Notes: generated by a model from the sequence alone, not told the origin. Counted from the stretch's first letter, positions 21,235 through 32,989 are shown. The stretch: 64,000 nt of DNA from Amblyomma americanum (GCF_052857255.1 NC_135505.1:134037967-134101966); one strand, 5' to 3'. Numbers and translations are program-made.

Positions 21235-23292
21235 GTAAGCTAGAATACCCACACCCGTATGATGACAATAACGAGCTGAGTAAACTCATCATTAAGACGA
21301 TTGATTCTTCGGCAGACGAAGCTTTAGTAGTTATCTCCAAGGCTGGTCTCACACAGCGGTACACTGAACGCATTAAAATGGTCGCGGAAACGACCCTAAA
21401 ACGGCGAATGCAAGAATGGTCGCGCAACAACAACAAAAAAAGGATTGCAAAGCAGGCAGTGTCATTGCTTACCTCGTTGCAGATGGTGATGAAATCTCGT
21501 AGCAGTTATGAGTCACTGCAGAACTTACGGTACAATTGAACTGGGACAAATGAGCTAAGCACACTATGACTGGTAGGGCAAGCAGGAGGCTTTCCATTTG
21601 CACTTTTTACATAGCAGTCCCAAGGAACGCGGCCGGGAAGTTATTCGATGTTGTCCATACGCCTTTGCTACCACCAAGAAGTGCTCCAGGCGCCCTTTCG
21701 GATCACTTCAGCAGAAACTAGCATAGCGCTTAACACCGCAGCAACTGCTTGCTGCGCATCGCACGATGCCATTGCGCGTGCGCAGATGGCCCCGAAGCGG
21801 CAGACATGCCCGCAGCTGGTCGGCACTGGGTGTCATCCGGCGCCCTTCGGGCTGCCTGCATGAGGGGTGACAGCGTGCGTTGCAGGGTTCGCGATAAATG
21901 ATAGCAGGTGATGCAGCGCTTCTTTTCCGATAACAGCGCGGGCATCGCCGGCGCCTAGCCGCAACTTCTGGTGCGACTATCGGCCGGCCGTAATCACCGA
22001 ACCGGTACTAGCATCTGCGGACGCCAGTGGCGAGAACGTGGTGTCATTGCCACCTCAGCACGGGAGCCTCCAGACAAGCGGGATAGGCGCGGTATAAAAT
22101 CAGTTCCGGAACTGTAAAAAAAGCATTATGTGCCCTTAATCAAAAAGCATATTATAAGAGACCATCACAGCCAAAAAATGTACTGCGATTTTGATTTTGG
22201 TAGGTGGATGGAGACGATAATTACTGCACTTTTTTTTGTTACGCTGAACTTAATGTTTCCCAGCGAACTCAATGTATTTGGTAAACACGATAACGAACGA
22301 GGCGAAATTTTCATACTGGCAATAAAAGAGTGACTACCGTATGAAAGTTGAAAACATTTTTGCTCTGCTGTAAATTTTTCAGCGGCCACACGTCATTTGA
22401 TGTCTTTGGGGATACCACAACCATACGCGTCTCTTAGAAGCTATTGTATTCGTCTCGCCATGAGTGCCGGGATTTCTGCAAAATCTTAAAACATTCACTT
22501 CTCGGAACAGGTTCCACGGAACGAGGTAGCCTTAAGGTGACCAAGGTGCCTTTGCCTGTCCGGGAGTCGACAGTGAGCAAAGAAGCCGGAAAAGAGTCAC
22601 AGGCCGAAAAAATTGCCTCGGCGTCCAGTCCACCTTCGACCAAACGACACAAGAAGTACAGCAAGAAGCGCAAGTCGAAGTGGCCAGCTGGGGCCGAAGA
22701 CGCCTCACCGCGTCCAACCGTCCCTTCGGAAGACGCCGTACCCGTTGAACCGGAGGACAAGGTCTCTCGTCCGTTGCCCTCGGAAAGCACCGAGAAGACG
22801 TTCGACGAAGCCGCGGACACCCACCGCATCCGGTCGGGCCACTTCAGGCACAAGAAGCACCACAGGGCCTCCAAGAGGTCCCACAAGAAGACGGCGGCGC
22901 TGTCTTCAGCGCCGGGATCGCTGGCGGCCATTGGACAAACTCAGCCGCTTCCCGGAACTGCGGATGGTGGAGTAGCGCAAGGCGCAGCACCACCGGGGGG
23001 CACGAAGGAGGTTGCGGCGTCTTCTCAGCCTCCGCAAGAAGACGCCAACGCTGCCGACATGGCCGGCGTGAGCACGTCCAGTGCGTCGTCTATCCGGCGT
23101 CTGTTGAATCTGCCTTCCATGGACGTCACCGCGTCGGAAGCTAGCACCACCCGGAACATGACCACCGAGCGCCGCCCGGGAAACGTGACGGTCGTCGAGG
23201 GGAACGACGTTACCATTCGCCTAGACCTCGCAAGCCGCAACAAGAAGTTCATGTTTTGGCCCTTTCGACGGAAGGACAAGAAAAAGAAGTGA
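19740..23292 (+). CDS. Unrecognised Lys/Ser-rich protein, two exons
   Basis: Exon 1 is 19740-21234 and exon 2 is 22511-23292. The donor 'caag|gtaagc' is close to ideal, the acceptor is 'tcacttctcggaacag', and phase 1 joins exactly, giving 2277 nt (758 aa). The start is the first ATG of the frame with an acceptable context ('gtcATGg'). The N-terminus has a hydrophobic/aromatic stretch ('LHPALFYDKYGPVLVQLW'). Residues ~117-138 are a basic helix ('RRNRRQQERIEKIRENRRKF'). Residues ~402-430 are very Lys-rich, exon 2 has more KKH/KKR clusters, and the C-terminus is 'FWPFRRKDKKKK'. Most of the rest is Ser/Pro/Gly-rich and probably disordered. No known domain is recognised. If the donor is skipped, a 599-aa form results (see 21235-21539). 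Lineage-specific status is inferred, not tested. Confidence 0.65.
21235..21539 (+). CDS. Alternative read-through C-terminus of the Lys/Ser-rich gene
   Basis: If the donor at 21235 is not used, the frame continues 101 codons to a stop at 21537-21539. The sequence looks protein-like, with 'YPHPYDDNNELSKLIIKTI' and a basic helical end, although it is AT-richer than exon 1. It could be an alternative terminal exon (retained intron) or a decayed extension. Confidence 0.4.
21540..22510. other. Intron of the Lys/Ser-rich gene
   Basis: This is non-coding. AATAAA at about 22321-22326 could serve the read-through form as a poly(A) signal. No repeat element was recognised here. Confidence 0.4.
22511..23292 (+). 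CDS. Lys/Ser-rich gene, exon 2
   Basis: This frame has no in-frame ATG for more than 150 codons, and an in-frame TAG lies at 22435-22437, so it cannot be an independent intronless gene starting nearby. It needs an upstream exon. The acceptor at 22509-22510 gives the right phase for the donor at 21235. The other AG (22436-22437) would put the frame out of phase. It ends in a basic C-terminal tail. Confidence 0.65.
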
Positions 23293-23755
23293 AGGAAATG
23301 TCGAGGACGAGCGGGTGTGGCAACTACTCGCTCTGCCGTAGTTCTCCCTTGCGCTTGCTGGGTGCGCACAATGTCGAAGCGCGAATTAAGTCCGTCGCGA
23401 AAAAGTATTCGCATCGTTGAAAGACGACGGTAGTAAACATTATTGCGTCAGGCACATCATTCAATGGGCAAGTTTTAGTGCGCTAGGACCCAATAGTAAC
23501 CGTTCCCAGCATTTGGGCGTTGTGTGTTTGTCTCAAGCAGCTTTTTTTTTTGGCAGGCTGTTCACCTGCCAACCGTGTCAGATAGCAGCCATTTAATCGT
23601 GAGAGGCTGCTCGGGATGAGCAATCTGGGTCGCAACCGAACCCGAGCAACCAACGTCCGAACGATGACAACTCGTGCAACAGCAACTGCCTTGTGCCACT
23701 GCACCACTGCTCACCTGCCTACGTGGTTGGTTGCTTGCCAAGGTGTAGCCGGTGG

Positions 23756-24003
23756 TGTTACGTTTCGGGGCGATTCGCCGAACAACGAGCAAGTGGCGAC
23801 ACCGAAGGTTGTCAGGAATGCCTTTATTCCACCTCGGCAGCCGGGCAGAAAGGAGCGACGCAGCGCTCTGCCGTGGCGCTTAAATAGCCCGCGATATCAG
23901 CGCCGCCATATCAGCGTTTTTTTTTTCATACGCGTCATGTTGAACGAGGAATCGGCAATACGCTCCGCGCGACAGCGGGTGTTATCACCAGAAGGATGCA
24001 ACA
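23756..24003 (-). mobile_element. Solo LTR, 248 bp, with 4-bp target duplication
   Basis: The ends are inverted, 'TGTTACG...GCAACA', and are flanked by GTGG on both sides (23752-23755 and 24004-24007). An AATAAA hexamer on the minus strand ('ggAATAAAggcattcc') lies where an LTR poly(A) signal is expected, so the element points to the minus strand. No internal retrotransposon ORF is present. Confidence 0.6.
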
Positions 24004-24007
24004 GTGG

Positions 24008-25090
24008 TAACAAGGCGAGAACCTGAGCGCTAATTAGGCGGCACCGCCCCTAAACGCACAGAGTTAAGTGGAATAAGCAGTGGGCCACCCGTTTGACTCG
24101 GAATGTTCAAAGTGTGTGCCATTCGCACCGCGACTACCTTTCTGGCCCCAAACCGTGCGTTACGAGGGCCTTCAGACGGCCAATATGGCCGAACCGTTTG
24201 TCACGGGGGGTTCCGGATGATTTCAAACGATTCGTCATGTCGTGATGCCCATGTTTATAACATATAATGAGGAAATATACCCTATATAGCGAAGGTGCCT
24301 GTAAATCGCAATAGTAGTGCAAAATTCATGAGGTAGATGGCGCTGCTTGTGTCTTAGAAGGGACGTTTCAAGAAAGGAAACATTCGCGGATGTTTGGAAT
24401 TGGTCATCTCCACGTTTGCTGAGTACTCCGATGTAAACACGCGAAGCTCCCGTAGCTAACGCCCTCAAGTCGAACACTGAGACAGCGTTGGCGCGCGCAG
24501 CAATCACGCCGTCCTCAGCGCTGCGACGCCGGCGCCCTCCCTTGTTGGTTAGGGTAACTAATTAGGAAGACGCATCGCGGGGAAGCAAACCACAGGGGAC
24601 GAGCGGGCAGGTCCCCGCACCTGTATATCCATTCAGATCTTTGACGTGAGCATTCATATCCCCTACTAAAATTGTTTTCTTTTGAAGCTGATTTACACTG
24701 TTTAGGATGAAAGTTAGTTTCTTTACTTTCCTCCCAAATGAGTTTCAGTTAGCAGAGTGACTTTGGAACCTTCGAGGACTCCTGAATAGTTCAGAGCGCT
24801 ACCAGAGACATGAAAATCTGGAAACCTGAAAATACTGAATCAATTATATTGTGTGCTGTGTTTTGAAGCCTGCGATCTTTATCGACTTCTTGAACTTAGA
24901 GAGGTAGGTGCCTTTTTCTCCACATCTTCCTAGTCAAGTTTCCATACACTCTGGCCTTATATAGTGTCTGCTACAATGGCACCATTACAGTATTGCAGGC
25001 CGTGATACAATAGATCTGTACTGCTTCTCGTGTGCTGGCATAAACAAATGCAAGGGAGGACATGGTCAAACTCAAACGCAAGCAACACAA
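24008..25090. other. Intergenic stretch between two convergent genes
   Basis: No exon was recognised. This is the convergence zone of the + strand Lys/Ser-rich gene and the - strand FRS2 gene. The GC-richer part (to about 24.6 kb) gives way to AT-rich sequence. Confidence 0.4.
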
Positions 25091-25099
25091 CAAGGTGAA

Positions 25100-28000
25100 T
25101 CATAAGATATTTTATTTTGCCTTTTTCTCCATAAATAGTAGTCAACTCTCAGGATTGCCGGGTACACACATATATATATATATACTCTGTTTTCTCTTTG
25201 GCATTTTGTTTAGCAGGCGCTTGACATAGCGACGATGATTACAGCTGCCAAAGCAAAAGTGCACGGCTCACTGCTGTATATATACCAAGCATTGGAATGC
25301 AGCAAAACCTTACCACATGCATAATAGCGCCGTTATGATTCTGACAACTAAGCTCACTAATCAAAACTCTAATGGGACCAAAGGGGAGGTCCAACAGGAC
25401 TCCCTTTAACATGTGTAATACAGACAGGAACGAAATATTAGTTTGAATGAATCAGAAGTGTTTGATTTAAGTGAGTTCAAATTAACGAGACTGCGCTGCA
25501 GCTCCGAACGAGGTTAATGCTCATCATTCACTTAAAATTTTCTGCATGCCAATATGCTCAGGACTGCACTCCTACACGATCCTTCATCATTATATCAAAT
25601 TTTACAGCGCAACCTTTCATCCACAGATATACGCAGAATAGCGTAGACCACAATGCTCACGGTGAACTCAACCGTGCTTGAACACGCATTCAATTGTAAC
25701 TCGTTGCCAAAGCTGCCATTACTGCCCAAGGTGTATATTGGTCACTCCACATGATGCAACACTCGGCAGCCACGCTCACTTTATTACGGCAACATGCACT
25801 CAACGATATTGTGTTCCATATATGATCTTTTGTCTTTACAGCATTCACAATCAGGCAACATGTGCCGGGTTGGCATTAAGTACTGTGCTGATGTCATAAA
25901 TTGATCCAAGGAAAAAAAATCACCCAGTACAGGCTTACAGGCTCAGTCGCTGCACACGCACAGAAATCTTAGCGGAGCCCCAGTGCATCATCAGATGCTT
26001 CAGACTTGTACCAAGTATATATATGCTCATCCTGGATGGTTCTACAGGAACAATTCTCTATCACCACTCACTTGACGGCCACTACCCATCATGGGTGCCT
26101 AGAATAGTTACACTGTTATATCTGGTTGGTAGCCCCCCATTTAATCACTTGTGTATATGTGACACTTCGATGCATTGGCAAAACATTCCAATGCTTGGTA
26201 ATCAACACCAGAGAATCCCGACACAGTGAGAAGAATGCCACACTATAACACTGCTAACACACTGCCTGACCAAGGAGTTTAGCAGAGGCTCACATTCACA
26301 TATGAGGTCACCATTAATAACAATTTGACTCTGTTAATCAACTCACAAGTGCTGCACATTCAGAGGCACATTATTAAGTAAGGTACTGGTCAACATTTTC
26401 CCCGCTGTAGGCGTACGGAAGAAATGCTTAATTACTCACAAGAGCAACACTGATATACTGTACAATGGACATGCACATACACAACACGCACACAGCCAAC
26501 CACATGAAAGCTCAAAATCTGTACAATTCAATCTGCCTGCAGAGCTCCAATAAAGCAGATGGCAAAACATGCATCTGCACAACACTGCTGATAGTAAGAC
26601 CAAGTGTCAGCATCTGCAATCATCTCTGCTCCTGCATATGCAAACAAGTAGTCCATAGTGCAGAATACCAGTAAACTGATAAAACAGCAAGATCCAAACC
26701 TAACTACTTCAAAACAGAGCACGCTCACTTTATCAACATCTACATGTAGCAACACCCTTAATATTCTTATCAAATAAAGAGATACTTTGAACAGTAGGGG
26801 CCTCAACGTCTGTACAGCGTAATCAAAGTGCGCCTTCTGAAGCTGTGCGGTGACTCAAGCTTAAAACTAGCACCACTAAGGTACACATGTGCAAAGTAAC
26901 GGCACAATGACTGCAGATTAAAAGCACCCAAATTCGAGCACCTGAACAACATGCTACCTGAACATGCTTCAAACACATACTGAAGTGGTCTTTGGCATTA
27001 GCTTAGGTCTTGTGACATATGATCTTGTGACAACAATTAGGCTTTATATGCACTTGCTTACACATGCATGAGCTTATAAATGAGCCCAAGAGAAACAACA
27101 CTTTTGTGAGACTGAACAATTACATATAACATGGAAGCTTACTGCCATAGAAGCGTGGCTTCATTGTATTTCCTGGACATAAGCGTTGATCGTTTAGCTG
27201 CACCAGTGCTCTTGGCATGAAACACAACATTATGCAAACCATGCACGTTGCACTGTATGTAAAAGAAAACGGCAACAGGATATATGTGAATCACCATTCA
27301 CGTGATGCACACGAGAAAGTTTTTAGCTATAATATATACGATATTCTACAAAACAATTGTGTCTTTGGTTTCTTTCATAATATGCTAACACACTGACTTC
27401 GCCATTACATGTTAATGTACCATAGAGCTCTTGGTAACATCCAAGTCATTAGAATATCTTGTATTTGTATAGGCATTTTTACAGTGTAATCTTTCATGCT
27501 GCGCAAAAGTGTCACATTGAATGCAATACTCAAGTTTTCCTCACTATAGCAACTGCACATGCAACTGCTCGTGCCATTATGACTACCAAGCACATGAGAC
27601 AACAGCTGTAGAGACTCAAAATACCCAGTGTGCCTACGCAGGCGAGGCATGAGATGTGATGTGAAGAAGCCACAGGCTTTGTCCTGTGCAAAAGCCTACT
27701 TCAAATTTTAAGCGAGCTGCCTGTAAAAGTAGCAGCTAAACTTTACTTCTGATAATTGCTTCAGCTGCATCGAAGTAAGCCATATGTCGTAACCTACGCA
27801 TCCTTATCGCATAAACAGCTAACTAGATGCAATGCAAAAGTCAGACATGAGTGCTCACCCTGTGAAAACCATGCCGAAAACTAAAAGAACCTTAATTCAC
27901 AGTGTTATGCTGAACAGACCTCAACTTGACACTGTATGTGTTATCACTTTGACTTAAGTCCTTGAATTTTAACAGCTTCATTTTAGTTGCAGCTGCCTAT

Positions 28001-30937
28001 CGGAGCTGCTTTGTGATTTTTGCTGGATGATCACCTGTCATGCTAAACTTCGTTACTCGGATGAACTTCAAGGTATAAAAAAAGTTTTGTCAACAGCTGC
28101 ACGAAATAAGCTTGAAATGATGCTCTCACAAAAAACATGGAGTGAACATGTGAACTCAGAACAATGTGGTATGCAGAATGGTCACAGACACAGCTAAGTA
28201 TCTCATGACCATATATGTTATCATAGTTTGCTGCATACAAGTTCATGGTGCTATATTCTTCATTGGTGTAACCATGACTACTACATATAACAACACCTAA
28301 TAAAAAAGATAGCAAAAACAAGGAACACTTTATGAGATCATCATCACACACAACAGCTTCGAGTACAAAACTGCAATAAGCTTTGCCTAAACCAACTGAT
28401 CACCGCTTTCCTGCAGTAAGCTTGCGAAAAATGCCCATAAAATGCAACTGGTGGGACAGACTAGCACCATATGATCTTTGGTCAGCAGCTGGGACAAATG
28501 TTCTCTTAAGCAATGACTTTAGTTGATCTGAGCCTACCCCTGATGGCTAGGCACAATGACTGCATGAAACAACACTGTCCTGTAGCAAGACTTTAAGCTG
28601 AAGAGCCTTAACAAGTTTCTATTCAGCTTATTATACACAGGAAACAGTACATGAGTGGATTAAATTCATGCACAGTTTTAAACACTTTTTGAAGAAATGG
28701 CTGTATATCTGACATATGACAGTTCATTTTCCTGTGCTACAACAATTCCAGTCAAACAGTGTATCTAACTAGCCCAAAAAACTATATGCAGTAACCTCAA
28801 GAGATATGGTAATGAGAAAACCTGCACTCAACTTGTATTCTTAGTAAAAATCAATTCTGTGACTCCTTATGCTTACACTGCCTGTCTGGCAGCAAAATAC
28901 ACACTGGCACTGTCGCACTGTATCTATTAATAATATAGGCCACTTACAATTTGTCTAGTGTCCTTTTAAAAGGTAACACGTGGCACCATACCCTTATAAA
29001 GGCCTGTTAGCAGTCCATAAATAGCAAAGGAATTTAAGAAACATTGATGAAGATGGCATTGTGAACGTATTACTGCGAGACTAGAAATTTTTTATGACTA
29101 CTAATGTGATAAAAACTGGCCCAATAACATCTCAAAAAACAAAACTAGAGCTTGCTGCTTTGGTTTACGCGGCTCACCCATCCGTCTGCCCTGTGAAGAA
29201 TTCCGGCTGAAATGAGTAGCTCGTAATAAAATGTGCTCAAGATAAATCTAATGGTCAATTATGAGGGCACTTTGGAAGTAGAAACTGTAATGCCTGACAC
29301 ATTAATAAATAAAACAATCCCTTGGGAAGCAGTACATACCATCACCAAGGTACACAAACTTTAAAATTGCAAGACATAGGCATTTAAATAAAAAAAGGAT
29401 AGGTAACACTGCATGAGATCGCACAGCATTAGTACAACCATAGCCATGCAAAGGTAAGCTGGACAGGTTTTTACCAAACAGAAGGGCATGGGTGTCTTCA
29501 TTTGCAATTAACTTTAAGCTTGGAGTTCAGCATAAGAGACTCAAATGCTGTATAATGTATTATACAGGTCTCACAGGTCAAGTAATATTTGACAGCATCT
29601 GTTCAAAGGAAAAGAACAAATCTATGGAAGACACACAAATGTTAAATGCAAAATGCAAGACACACATTTTTTCCTTCCTTTTCATGGTCACACTCACGCT
29701 GCACCTAATTCCTCTCGATATGCCATCAGCTGTTAGGTCACTGTGAGCCATCATCATCCTTTGACCCAAGAAGCTTGCGATGCTTTGGCATTGCTACTCC
29801 TAGGTTACATGACAGGGACATGAACGTTACATGTAGCTATTTTTATAATAATATGTCACATTGAAGACAATCAGGCTTGCCTATAAAGCAATCCCACTTT
29901 TATAGCAACATGTGCACAGCCTCTTCCACTACAACAGCCATTTGATATTTCTTAGCTTTGAACTGGCATTTAACTAACACAACTATTTAGACACTGTTTC
30001 TAGTGTTATGATTGACATTTAGATTTTAAGTGATCAGAACTGTAGGCTGAACCATGTAGCATTTGAAGTTTCAAAGCAAAGCATAGACAAACCAAGTATT
30101 GATCTTATCCAGAAATATTTTTGTGAGTGCAATTACCAGAACAATGTAAAGGAAAGAGTCATATTTTTCAGTATACATCTCATATCTATGCAGATGCACA
30201 TAAAGTGGATTGAAGCATATTCTAAATTTATGGAAGCCCTGTGCAAGTCATTAAATTATCTTTATTTTTAGCTCTTACCATGCATTTGAGCCTTTCTGCT
30301 ATGTTCATAACAAATTATAAACCACCTAGACCAAATAATTGCATCTCCTTCTCTATGATTCACTAGAGCAGGGCACCTCTGGGAACAGCAGAAGGAAGAT
30401 TTCAGAATAGAAGCCGGCATGTAAAAGTAAAAAGTATTTGGCTGAAACTTGTTTTCAGCAAGCTTCTAATGCACTTAAACAAAGTAGAGACAGAGTGTAA
30501 TGCATAACCTAACAAATCTCTCAGCCAAACAATTGCTCTTGAAAGTGTCAGCCTATCACTGTTGGCGCAGGGCTCCTTCTCCATGACCAGAGAATGATCG
30601 ATTCGCATATTGTGCAGATCATTTTCAGCACCACTTCAAAACATCGTGCATTGCTATCAAGCATGAAACTTTACACAAATACTACTCTTGAAGAATGATA
30701 GATGGCTCACGACAGGTACTTTCAGAAATCAGCTGCCAGGACAACGCTGCTGCATCTGCCATCTAGAAGTGGCAGCACTTGTCACCTCATACCTTCAAAT
30801 TCTCTGCACTGGTCAAGGTCCACATGAAGGCGCCACTTACAAGAGAGTCCATCAGGACTGCAGCCAAATCACTGTTTCAAGTGGATGTGCAAGTTGTCAC
30901 ACTACCTACACAGACACGAACCGCCCATACAGGGTGC
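25100..30937 (-). other. Putative very long 3' UTR of FRS2
   Basis: About 5.8 kb directly follows the FRS2 stop on the minus strand. It is uniformly AT-rich, A+C-biased on + (so T+G-rich in the transcript), has no frame over 105 codons, and contains no SINE, MITE or LINE copies that I recognise although these are frequent to the right. Minus-strand AATAAA signals occur near 30258 (proximal), 25780 and 25110 (distal). Vertebrate FRS2 also has a multi-kb 3' UTR. A short (TA)n lies at about 25171-25183. The extent is inferred. Confidence 0.5.
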
Positions 30938-31843
30938 TCAACACAGCACCGGCACAGCGTTGCTGTTGTGACGTGTCTTCCGCACGCTGTCATCATGGTG
31001 ATGCACACTCGGGTTCGCCGAGTTGGACAGCGCGGCCGTCCTGTCAAAGTCAATGGTGGCGTAGCCCTCGGGAGTGCGCAGGGGTGACGTAGGCTGCGAG
31101 CCCGGCGTCAGGCTGGCGCCGGTTCCTGAGACAGTGGCGCCCCCTGAGGCTGCTGTGGCTACTGTCGGTGCTGCCGTCGCCACGGGGGACACGGCGCTCG
31201 TGCTCGAGTCACTCTGGTGATCGAGGTCGAGCACCACGTAGTTCACTTCGTCCACCGCCAAACCGTTGCTGGAGGACGCGCCTGCACGCTCGGGAGAAGC
31301 CGGGCAGCTGAGGTTTGCGTATGAGTGCGTCTGCAGTGGTGGCGGCGCTGGTGTTGGTTGGTGCTGTTGTTGCTGCTGCGGCTGCCCCAGCGGCATCGGG
31401 CTGACGTTGACATAGAAGTGGTTGCTGTCCCTCTGCTTTACAACTGCCTCCTGCCGGAGCAGATCGTCCAGCTTGGCATAGTTGGTGTTGATGTCGACGC
31501 AGGGAGGTGGGTGGGGTTGGCCACACTGGCCGCATGAGTTGACGTAGGAATGCTGCAGCTGGTGCTGCTGTGAGCCCGGCAGTGTCTGCGAGGTCACGGT
31601 TGGCGTCGTGGCAGCGGTAGACTGCGCTGTAGGAGGTCGCAACGACCCCAGGGCGATGGGCTCGAGGTAGCCTGACGCATCCACTGTGGGGCCATTGTTG
31701 ACCGGAGGCGGGAAAATAATGTCGCTCCGCTGTGTAATCGGTACGCTGACTGGAGCCTGAGGAGCAGGCTGTTCGGTGCCCGTGGCCGAACTGCTGATGG
31801 TTGTAGTCATGGCCGACGCAGCGCCCGAATTCTGGATGCACTC
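30938..31843 (-). CDS. FRS2: FRS2 exon 3: tyrosine-rich tail
   Basis: The acceptor is 'catctgaacgcag' (minus). The first codons read 'ECIQNSGAASAM' and continue the PTB C-terminal helix, so translation does not start at the ATG at 31810. It encodes the docking tail with all signalling tyrosines, Pro- and Gln-rich linkers, and the conserved C-terminal motif. Confidence 0.92.
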   Translation of the reverse strand, partial: ECIQNSGAASAMTTTISSSATGTEQPAPQAPVSVPITQRSDIIFPPPVNNGPTVDASGYLEPIALGSLRPPTAQSTAATTPTVTSQTLPGSQQHQLQHSYVNSCGQCGQPHPPPCVDINTNYAKLDDLLRQEAVVKQRDSNHFYVNVSPMPLGQPQQQQQHQPTPAPPPLQTHSYANLSCPASPERAGASSSNGLAVDEVNYVVLDLDHQSDSSTSAVSPVATAAPTVATAASGGATVSGTGASLTPGSQPTSPLRTPEGYATIDFDRTAALSNSANPSVHHHDDSVRKTRHNSNAVPVLC

Positions 31844-32989
31844 CTGCGTTCAGATGATGAGAAAAAAAACACATCTTTCCGGTCTCTTTTGTTTTCGACA
31901 GAGATTTGACAGCTACTGACCCAAACAAAAAAGAGGCGGGACCAATATGGCAGCCGCCCGTTATGCTACTGCAGCCATGACGATCCAGTGAGAGCCAATG
32001 GGCTGGTATGTACAAATAAATAAATTAATAAAAATAAAAAGGATGCAAGTCGAGTGCCCTACCACTGCACTGATCAAGTGTACGTGTTCCCCTTAGTGCC
32101 AGAATCCTCCTACGCAACATGTACAAACTAGCCCAGCAACTATAATTCTGGGCATACCTGCAGGGCATTGAACAGTCCCTCGGCCCGGTGGCACTTGAAG
32201 GCGTAGATGCCCGAGCCCGTGGGGCAACGGCGGCCGCTCTCGAAGGAGAAGAGCTGCGCGTCGAAGCCGTATCGGCGCAGGCCGCGCAGGGGCCAGCGGA
32301 CGGGAGGTCGGCCCCGCTGGTACAGCACCAGGTCCGTGGCGTTCACCTCCATCTTGCCCGGGCTTACCTCCATGCCCTGCTCATCCAGGTTCCACACCTG
32401 AACCCGAAAAAAAAAAAGTGGTAGGGTTAGGCACACAACCACGTTTCTCGCTCTTCATGTCCGCAACCCCTCTCCACTCAGCCGCAGCTGGCGTGACGCG
32501 CTCCTCCCATTGGCTGAAGCTGGCGTGACATTCCTCCGAACTAACCCGAGCTTACCAGAGTTACTCCGAAGCTTCACACCAGATTCTTAGATGAGACCAT
32601 GGTAAGTAGTGCTTTCACACTAATATGCCGCCTCCGATATGCAGCTTAACTGAATTACACTGGACGACTCAATATCTAAAGGTCGGACTAAGAACTGAGA
32701 TAAGACTGGCAATATTTCTATACGCCCGCACCACTTTTTCCTCCAGTATTTAGAGCAAACAAGCCCAACGCCATGCACTTTTCGGTGGAGCTGCCACACG
32801 GCGCCCCGCTTCAGCAGAAGCAAGACCCAATGGGCTGTTAACCTTCCTAGGACGTCCTGCGGACATCCTGAACGTCCCCAGGATGTCCAAAGGTGTTTCA
32901 GTGCCGATTGGGGAGCTTACCTGGAAAACGCGCTCCCGGCGACTCCTGTCCCCGCCGACGCTTGATAGGGCTGACACACAGCTGCCCAT
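30938..32989 (-). CDS. FRS2: Fibroblast growth factor receptor substrate 2-like adaptor
   Basis: Three exons (32989-32921, 32397-32158, 31843-30938) join in phase 0 to give 404 aa; human FRS2 is about 508. It is a membrane-anchored docking protein that links FGF-type receptor kinases to GRB2-SOS and SHP2. Residues 1-4 are MGSC, a myristoylation start. Residues 20-103 are an IRS/FRS-type PTB domain with 'LRRYGFDAQLFSFESGRRC' and 'GIYAFKCHRAEGLFNALQ'. The tail has Y-x-N sites for GRB2 at Y203, Y247 and Y278, other tyrosines at Y162 and Y225, and SHP2-type sites at Y305 ('NYVVLDL') and Y364 ('EGYATIDFDRTAA'). The end 'SVRKTRHNS' matches the vertebrate C-terminus. A poly-Gln patch lies at about 258-264. 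This is a high-confidence family call; orthology to FRS2/FRS3 together is likely. Confidence 0.92.
32158..32397 (-). CDS. FRS2: FRS2 exon 2: PTB domain
   Basis: 80 codons lie between the acceptor 'tttttcgggttcag' and the donor 'ctgcag|gtatgc' (minus strand). It holds nearly the whole PTB core, including the Arg pair in 'SGRRC' that in this family contacts the ligand peptide or phosphate. Confidence 0.92.
32921..32989 (-). CDS. FRS2: FRS2 exon 1: myristoylated N-terminus
   Basis: ATG GGC AGC TGT opens 23 codons ending 'RERVFQ', then the donor GTAAGC. MGSC at the N-terminus is the family's lipid anchor. An 'agtgcag' just 5' of the ATG could be an acceptor, so a non-coding 5' exon is likely further right. 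Confidence 0.85.

Noticed and set aside
22444..22510. Start of the second Lys-rich frame near 22444 as an independent gene
   Set aside because: The frame has no ATG for more than 150 codons; the apparent start is a TTG. The splice acceptor at 22510 explains it better.
30688..31092. + strand frames antisense to FRS2 exon 3
   Set aside because: Shadows of the FRS2 coding strand with no family resemblance.
31209..32015. 268-codon minus frame overlapping FRS2 exon 3
   Set aside because: A shifted-frame shadow. It crosses the intron and lacks the PTB and tail motifs.
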